64,000 nucleotides of DNA from Rhyacophila brunnea. Its lineage: Eukaryota > Arthropoda > Insecta > Trichoptera > Rhyacophilidae. A program made the translations under genes and the position numbers. The notes under the pieces are model-generated. The model had not been told where the DNA came from. It did no database searches and saw only the letters and a list, made by a program, of their open reading frames with translations. The DNA is taken from the NCBI GenBank assembly GCA_022495005.1, contig JAGYXB010001964.1, positions 372,001-436,000 of the forward strand, given 5' to 3'. Below, piece after piece: positions 57,849 to 64,000 of this stretch. Position 1 is the first letter of the stretch, and every line of letters starts with the position of its first letter.

Positions 57849-58277
57849 AAATGGCGATGGGTGCAGGTAGTCTATTAAGATTCGATATAAATAGTGCACA
57901 CTAAGCTTTGTCAGTCATCCTCATTTGTTTTTGTTGAACTAATAATTCGATTTGCAGATGGTGATGGTTAGTTTTTTAAATTTAATTAAACCCTATATAA
58001 ACCAAACCATAATAGTTTAGTTATGTTATCGGCGATCCGACAAAAATAGTGCACACATTTTCAGTCATGATACTTATTTGTTTTCTTTAAATTAAGAATA
58101 TCTATTACAGATGGCGTCGGTTAGATTTTTAAATTCATTAAGCTCTGCCTAAACCAATCCATAACCGATAAAAAATATTCTTATATCTTTGAAATATCTA
58201 AAATTATGTATGGTTATTGGTTTAATGGCATAATTTTAGATATTTTATAGATAAACGATTTTTTTTGACTATTATCA
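57849..58277 (+). mobile_element. Family C (hAT-like) half element, copy 6
   Basis: Starts AATGGCGATGGGTGCAGGTA, has two tandem subterminal units, and stops at TTTTTTGACTATTATC (58262-58277), the same central break as copy 4. Confidence 0.6.
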
Positions 58278-58289
58278 ACTGTTATTTTT

Positions 58290-58372
58290 ACCTTTAGAGC
58301 AAATTTGTGATTTGTGTTTATCTGACTTATTTGGTCGATCCGCCACGTCAGGTCTCCCCCCTGAGCCCAGGC
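58290..58372 (-). repeat. Repeat family D, end fragment
   Basis: AGAGCAAATTTGTGATTTGT to CCCCCTGAGCCCAGGC is the reverse complement of the family D left end. Confidence 0.4.
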
Positions 58373-58664
58373 ATGATCATCATACAATTATTTATTTTGC
58401 TATAACTCAAAAACCACTAGATCAATATTGATGAAACTTTCACAGCCTATTGGCTACATTCATGGTACTGTGGGGAACCCCATACAACCTTATTTAAAAA
58501 TTTGATTTCGGTACCTCGTAGAATTTTATTGCGTTTCTTGATATCTCAAAAATGATTTCTTGAAAATAGCGCACTTGCAACAATGATGAGACGAGGCTTG
58601 AAATCGCGCCTTTAGGATTGAACAATTAAACATACAAACCTGTCTAGTTCTTCATTGTGTATAT

Positions 58665-59388
58665 CAGTGGTTTCGAAACTTTATGTCACTATGCCTCCCT
58701 TTAAAAAAAATCCAATCTTGGCGCCTCCCCCCCTTTAATTCATTAAATAGTACAGACACCTTTTAAAATATTATAATATATCAAACATTACCATTTCAGT
58801 ATATCAATCATCATATAAGTATCACATCAAATTGCACCGCATAACCACATATTTAAAATATTTAATAGTCTCGAAACAAAGCAGCGCTGAAAGCGACTTT
58901 TTTTACTATTAATAAAATAACGTAAAAAGTGCATTAACAAACTAACCAAGAACTCAGTAAATAGATTTTCGTTTGCTACAATGTATCTGGCGCACACATC
59001 ATTTAAAAGTGGAAACGTGGCGAACTTATTTTTTTTTGTAATTATGATTTCCAAAGCTTCAATATTTTGTCAACAAAATTATCGTTCCTAAACAAATTTG
59101 CCTAAAATTTCAACATTATGATTTGACCTTTTTATTTCATTTTTTCACGAGAGCCAGAGCGCTTCACAATATAGGTACTATAGAAGTGAGGTATTATAAA
59201 ATTAGTCTCCATATTTTCAGAAAGGTTTGCAAACAACCTTTTATAGGACTGTTTTATGTAGTTTATATCTAGCCGCCGTTTTATAAAATAAGCATTTGCA
59301 AACTGCAAACCTGTAGCTACATTAATTGTGTGAAACTTTTCGCGCCTCCCTTCGCAATACCCCGCGCCTCCCAGTTTGGAAATCGCTG
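58665..59388. mobile_element. hAT element, 724 bp, with perfect TSD
   Basis: Begins CAGTGGTTTCGAAACTTTAT and ends CCAGTTTGGAAATCGCTG. Flanks GTGTATAT at 58657-58664 and 59389-59396 match perfectly. Subterminal GCGCCTCCC motifs occur at both ends (58718 and, several times, 59341-59371). Internally deleted relative to an autonomous element. Confidence 0.9.
58827..59054 (-). pseudogene. Possible hAT transposase fragment
   Basis: The minus frame reads MEIIITKKNKFATFPLLNDV, CARYIVANENLFTEFLVSLL and MHFLRYFINSKKSRFQRCFV. The KFATFPLL block followed by a hydrophobic helical stretch resembles a region ahead of the dimerisation domain in ZBED-type hAT transposases. It lies inside a hAT element with a TSD, which supports the call. 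Lacks catalytic and dimerisation motifs. Confidence 0.4.
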
Positions 59389-59396
59389 GTGTATAT

Positions 59397-60354
59397 TATA
59401 TATATATTTACATTTTCTTCCCGTATTTCACGTGGCCAAAATCGTTAGTCTGTAATAAATCGGCAACAATGACAAGAAAATCGATATTACCCTTTCTAGT
59501 TTCCGTAGTTCAAAATAATTGTTAATATGTAGGTACATTCCACGGAAGATTATTGTCTGGGAATTAAGTACTAAGCGTCACGCCATATTCGAATTTACCG
59601 CCTTTCCATGGACAGGTACCATTCTCTGGATACCAATCTAGATTCTAATCTAGATTATATCGTATATAAATTGATTTTTTAGACCACCGACCAAAAAGTT
59701 AAGCAGGAGATGCATTGAATTAATAATGTCGAGTTACGTTAAATCGAAATAATGTCAAAATAACATGCATATACCAAAATAAAGTGACAGTTCTACTAAG
59801 TCTTAATTAGTGACGTTACATCGCTTTCGGCAAACGTCATTGTTGCCATTTTTAAAATTGTGATTTCCCGATTGTTATTAAAATATTTTTTAATTTTCAT
59901 AGAAAAGAGTAAAAGTATACAAACGGCACAATATACCTAAATTGAATAATTATAAATTAATATTTGATACAAACTTTAAATAACTATATGTTAACTATAT
60001 TAAATGCCAAAATAAGTAATAAGTTGAATACTTAAATTCATAGTAGTTGGATAGTACTTATATATAAGTAAATTTAATTTAAATTTGAAAATATTGCTGT
60101 ATCAAATAGACACTTGAATATAAAATTGAACTTTAAATACATGTGAACAGATACTCCCTAGTCTATGTTATGTAAATAGATAAAACTAATATATTGACAA
60201 TTATTTTTAAGATGAATAATCATCTAAACACGGAGAAATGCGTTCGCAGGTTTTTTTAGAAATATTTATAACCATGTCCTTGCTTTTTCAAGGTAGTTGT
60301 TAGTAATTTTGAACAATCACAAATACCCAGGCTTTGAGAAAAACATATAAAATA
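59397..60354. other. AT-rich non-coding DNA
   Basis: No supported gene. Near 59637 there is a short TCTAGATT tandem. Confidence 0.4.
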
Positions 60355-60420
60355 TTGTGTCCTGACCGGAATCGAACCCAGAACTCTCGGATGGGAGGCA
60401 AGCGCCTTACACATATCATT
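60355..60420 (-). repeat. tRNA-like sequence (probable SINE head)
   Basis: On the minus strand: GTGTAAGGCGCTTGCCTCCC, then GAGAGTTCTGGGTTCGATTC (B box GGTTCGATTCC), then CGGTCAGG. No closed acceptor stem was found. Could be a decayed tRNA gene. Confidence 0.45.
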
Positions 60421-61059
60421 TCAATACAAAATGTAAGTCTGCCATTTCGTTTTTCAGTATGTCAATAAAAGAAAAAAATAATCAACCTGTTACCAACACA
60501 ACCACACGTATCGATTTGAAAATCGAACTACCTTCAAAATTCCTAATACGAAATACGTATAAGGCTCCTTCGACCTAGAATCCAAATTATTAGATTAAAA
60601 CTGACCATTTACGCTTGTAAGACAAAAACGTCGTTACACATAAATATTTAATTTTGGACTTACGGGTATTAAGAAATAATATATGCCCCATATCTCTGTA
60701 TGTGTGGTTTCTATAATTGTATTACGTAGCGTCATATGACGAAGATAAGAGAAATACTTCAAATACTCTGATAGAAATAAACGTCCACATGTGTTTTAGC
60801 ATCCGAGGAGGGAGCTAAGTAGCTATATTTATTACCTTTGTCTGGTGTAAAGAGATTTAACACTCACCGTGGGTATTCTCATGAATCGTTAATGGACGCA
60901 TATATTAGGTAGGTACTGCATATCACAGTATGTCAATCTTTCTAACATTGGACCCCGGAACAAAATACGACTTGTAAATTGTAATCCAAATTACTTCCAA
61001 GCAGTGACGCTATACTGTCGCAGGTGACATTTCTGGTAGGTATAAGCAGTTCAATTTAT
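60421..61059. other. AT-rich non-coding DNA
   Basis: No supported gene. Confidence 0.35.
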
Positions 61060-61523
61060 AAAAAAATACTATAGGCAAAGTGCTACTACCATTAAACAGA
61101 CTTAGAATGTCGTTCCCTTGTGCTATTAGATTCTGCAATATTGTTAGGTACCCACCAATTTTATTATTCATTTTCGGCTATGGGTACTTACATTAAACGG
61201 ACAAATACACCAAAAATCTTAATTTGTATGCATACCATCTACTGAAAATTAAAGCATTTCCATGTAATATACCTACTCTCAAACAGTGGTAGTTCTAGGT
61301 ATGGGAGGCTTGTGGCGATGACGTAAATTTAATAATATGTATTACAAAACAACAATAGTTACGCCGTCAACATTTTTATGCTTCGATTATTTAAAAACTA
61401 ATATATCAATAATCTCTACTGCCGCCAATGCTATCAAAATTTAAATTTCTGTATTCGTTCCTTCATTCGCCGCCCCTATGAAACGCATGGCTGCCTACCT
61501 CCACGGCCCACGGGACGTCACTG
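61060..61523 (-). mobile_element. hAT-like MITE, CAGTGACGTCCC family, eroded copy
   Basis: CTATAGGCAAAGTGCTACTA, AAACAGACTTAGAATG, TTCATTCGCCGCCCC and CCCACGGGACGTCACTG run in the same order as 3470-4024. The right terminus is intact at 61523; the left terminus is eroded and no TSD was found. Confidence 0.6.
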
Positions 61524-62454
61524 CACATAGTTCACAAATTCACTTTACGAGCTTTTAAATTTGCGAATATCTCAATATTTATTTCCGATATGCGTTGGGT
61601 AATAATTGTGTACTCAATTTGTGGTAAATTTGATATTATTTTGGTATAATTGAATAATTATTGTATGATCGTATTTGTACTGTTTCGAAGATCCCTTTTA
61701 AAATATATTCTGATGAATCGATTGTCTCCAAATAAAATCGCTGCTCCACTAACTACATTAATTATGGGTCTACGTCTCACTGATTGAGAATCTCTCCTTG
61801 AGATGCACACAGACTTATGTACATATATTATATGTAAATATATCCAATAACATGGCAGCAAGCACAACAACAACAACGCCTTTACGATTAGGGGGCGTAA
61901 AATTTAATAAATTATGCATGCCTACTCTTTGTCAAACAAACTAAACACAAGTGAAGTTGGAATTAGAATATAAAGGCTTCCAGGAAACTGTTTGTTTATG
62001 GAACTATCAATTTCCCCTGTAGACTCAACAATATACATGGACGACGATCGGGCCTATTATCTTTGATCTTACCTAATGCACGTGATAATAATATGTTGTC
62101 GAAGGTTGGTGACTAAATTGCAGTAGATCTTTCTATTAGGTAGTAATGTAAATTATTGAGTCACTCAGTAGTGACTCGGAGACTTTCGTTCAATTCGAGG
62201 TAATGATCCGTTTTGACTGGTTAGTTCATTTGAGTCAGTTGGTAACACGAAAGTGTCACAACAGGCGCGCACGCAAAAGGCGGGGGGAGGGGGATTGGTT
62301 CCGGGTTCTGGACGGAAAATTGTTTATTAAATTATAAACAAGTGCAAGTACTTTATACCTAAAACTTGGAGAGATCTCGACATCGGTTAGAAATTACAAA
62401 CTCGATAGCCGACTGCCAAAAATTAACGCAATTTGTTAAGCACTTCAAAATGTC
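61524..62454. other. Non-coding DNA
   Basis: No supported gene. GC-richer near 62260-62310, without a frame. Confidence 0.35.
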
Positions 62455-62790
62455 TTCTTCTTCTTTCACCCGGACATAGGGCAAGCACAAGTTCACGCCA
62501 TTTACCTCGGTCCATCGCCGACTCTCGCGCCTCTAGTAATGCTAGATCTGCAGCGCGTAGATCACTTTTGTAGCACCGCTGGATGGTGAGGGAGGGCCGG
62601 CCAGGGCGACGGAACCCTTGAGGCTGTGCAGTGTCGCACTCTGGCGGCATCATATAAAGCGTCTCTTTGTGATTGATTACCTCAATCACCGCGGGCTGCT
62701 GTGTCCGCTCATGAACTCGAGTATTTGTAACGCGGTCGTACCAATGTACCCTTAAGATTCGGTTAAGCTCAAAAGCCGAGACCTTTGAAG
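62455..62790 (-). pseudogene. LINE RT C-terminal fragment (AAG-tailed lineage), copy 3
   Basis: Minus frame: ELNRILRVHWYDRVTNTRVH, ERTQQPAVIEVINHKE, FRRPGRPSLTIQRC and MDRGKWRELVLALCPGERRR, ending in a GAAGAAGAAG run at 62456. Related to but clearly different from 8121 and 40077 (ILRVHWYD versus ILGVRWYD). The frame stays open with an apparent internal deletion. Confidence 0.7.
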
Positions 62791-62859
62791 CTTTCTTCAA
62801 GACGTAGGTACCTTGTTGTAATTAGATAGGGTGTTCACACAGTTCAATTTTATTGGTGT

Positions 62860-62925
62860 AGCACATTGACGCGAATCAAATGGTGGATGCGGGTTTGAGT
62901 CCTGTCGTTCGTCCTGTGTTTTCAA
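62860..62925 (+). repeat. tRNA-like sequence (probable SINE head)
   Basis: GTAGCACATTGACGCGAATC then GATGCGGGTTTGAGTCCTGT: an A-box-like and a B-box-like block (GGTTTGAGTCC). Stem closure is poor. Confidence 0.4.
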
Positions 62926-63072
62926 ATTATAAATAATTCTTGGACAGCCTGATAAGAATTCTGTATTTATAAGTAAACTTATTGATAAAAATGTATCTAG
63001 TAATACAAAATTCAAATTGATACAAAAACAGGACATTCCTCATTAATAAATTTAAGTTTAGATTTACACTAT

Positions 63073-63553
63073 GTACAGGGCTCTAGCCTGGGGGCCCGTG
63101 CATAGGTGCATAGAGGGTGTCTGGCGTGGCAGGTCGAATAGTTAAGTGAGATAAACACACATCACAAAATTACTCTAATAGTAAAAAAGTCGCCTGCGGC
63201 GCTACTTAACAAATGTAATTTTATACTTAATTATTTTTAGTGTGTTTCCCGACTGATAAAAATGTATATTTATTCAATATGGCGAAGGGTTACATGTTAC
63301 TTGGCTATCACAAAAGGGGATCGCGATCAGTACTTCATAATATGATGCCGATTGCCGACAATTCAAGTGGATTTATTTGAAAATACTAAAAAATACACGG
63401 AATACCCACACGGTACCCTGGAGTTTCGCGGAATACCATTTGGGGAACACTAGTAGAACATTACACTGCCCTTAACTTTAGCGATATGTTAAGGGGCCCG
63501 CGAAATATCGTGGCATGGGGGGGGGGGCAGCTCCAACATGTGGGGGCCATGTG
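63073..63553 (+). repeat. Repeat family D, second long copy
   Basis: Starts GTACAGGGCTCTAGCCTGGG and ends ATGTGGGGGCCATGTG; internal AAAAAAGTCGCCTGC-type and GGGAACACTAGTAGAA blocks match 10187-10775. A poly-G run lies at 63519. Confidence 0.55.
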
Positions 63554-64000
63554 TAGATGTATATAATAATACATTGTTGGCTTAAGAATGAATATGATAC
63601 CATACCCTGGAAAAGGGATAGGTAACCAGTTTATCTCAATCTCAGTGAGTTTTAGGAAATGGTAATTTTAGAATCTTGTTATGTATATGCGGTATAACTC
63701 ATCATTAGGCAGACCCTTTAGCCATCTTACCATTATTTATGAAACCTTATATTATTCACCGCAGAATATTCCGTAAGCAAAAGTTACTATTCAGGGCTTT
63801 GACATTAATTATTATTTGTAAGGTGCTTTGACAGTGCTCGTACCCTAGGTAGGCACTTAGCGTAATATAATAATATGCTAAACACATTTTATGTTGCAAA
63901 CCTGATACTTATATCAGTCTGAAATCAAAGGATTAAATAATTCTATATTTATTATTAATCATTCACTAAAGTCTAAAATACGGCCCCACTCCGCTGTAAT
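63554..64000. other. AT-rich non-coding DNA
   Basis: No supported gene or repeat up to the window end. Confidence 0.4.

Noticed and set aside
1..64000. CRISPR arrays, operons, phage or virus genes, rRNA
   Set aside because: No regularly spaced repeats, no clustered coding frames and no conserved rRNA segments were seen; the window has eukaryotic repeat-rich character.

Overview
This window looks like gene-poor, AT-rich nuclear DNA from an arthropod, most likely an insect. The reasons are the dense load of hAT, Helitron, LINE and tRNA-headed repeats, the short TTAGG-like tract (arthropod telomere unit), and the absence of bacterial or organellar gene organisation. An aphid-like hemipteran is a guess from repeat style only. 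No complete host gene is recognisable; one 75-codon reading frame (35656-35883) is the only candidate for host coding sequence.

The window is a layered graveyard of transposons. Many boundaries can be fixed from the sequence because target-site duplications (TSDs) are preserved. Class II: a nested pair of hAT elements (37195-38628 containing 37904-38555, each with a perfect 8-bp TSD); a third hAT (58665-59388, perfect TSD); three families of short hAT-like elements (ends CAGTGACGTCCC, CAGNGCTCGAAATGG and CAGTGGCGAAGGG); an 8-bp-TSD element at 2555-2940; and a truncated hAT transposase end (28190-28557). A deleted Helitron lies at 54345-56214. Class I: a 5'-truncated LINE with an intact RNase H/zinc-knuckle reading frame and poly(A) tail (26221-27611); four RTE-like 3' fragments ending in TGA repeats; three fragments of another LINE lineage ending in AAG repeats; a Penelope-like palindrome with a decayed hammerhead motif (1228-1462); and tRNA-headed SINE-like repeats.

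Region by region: 1-10 kb holds the palindromes, short TIR elements and a LINE fragment inserted in another repeat; 10-25 kb holds two LINE or SINE clusters and long featureless AT-rich DNA; 25-32 kb has the youngest-looking LINE and an inverted SINE pair; 32-45 kb has the nested hATs; 45-54 kb is further repeat mosaic; 54-64 kb has the Helitron, a hAT and LINE relics. Repeat families given letters here (C, D, E, G, H, I, M) are defined only by similarity between copies inside this window.

Nothing suggests an operon, defence system, virus or CRISPR array. The most useful observations are structural: nested insertions, a paralogous empty site, modular subterminal repeats, and TIR hairpins that enclose tRNA-like sequence.
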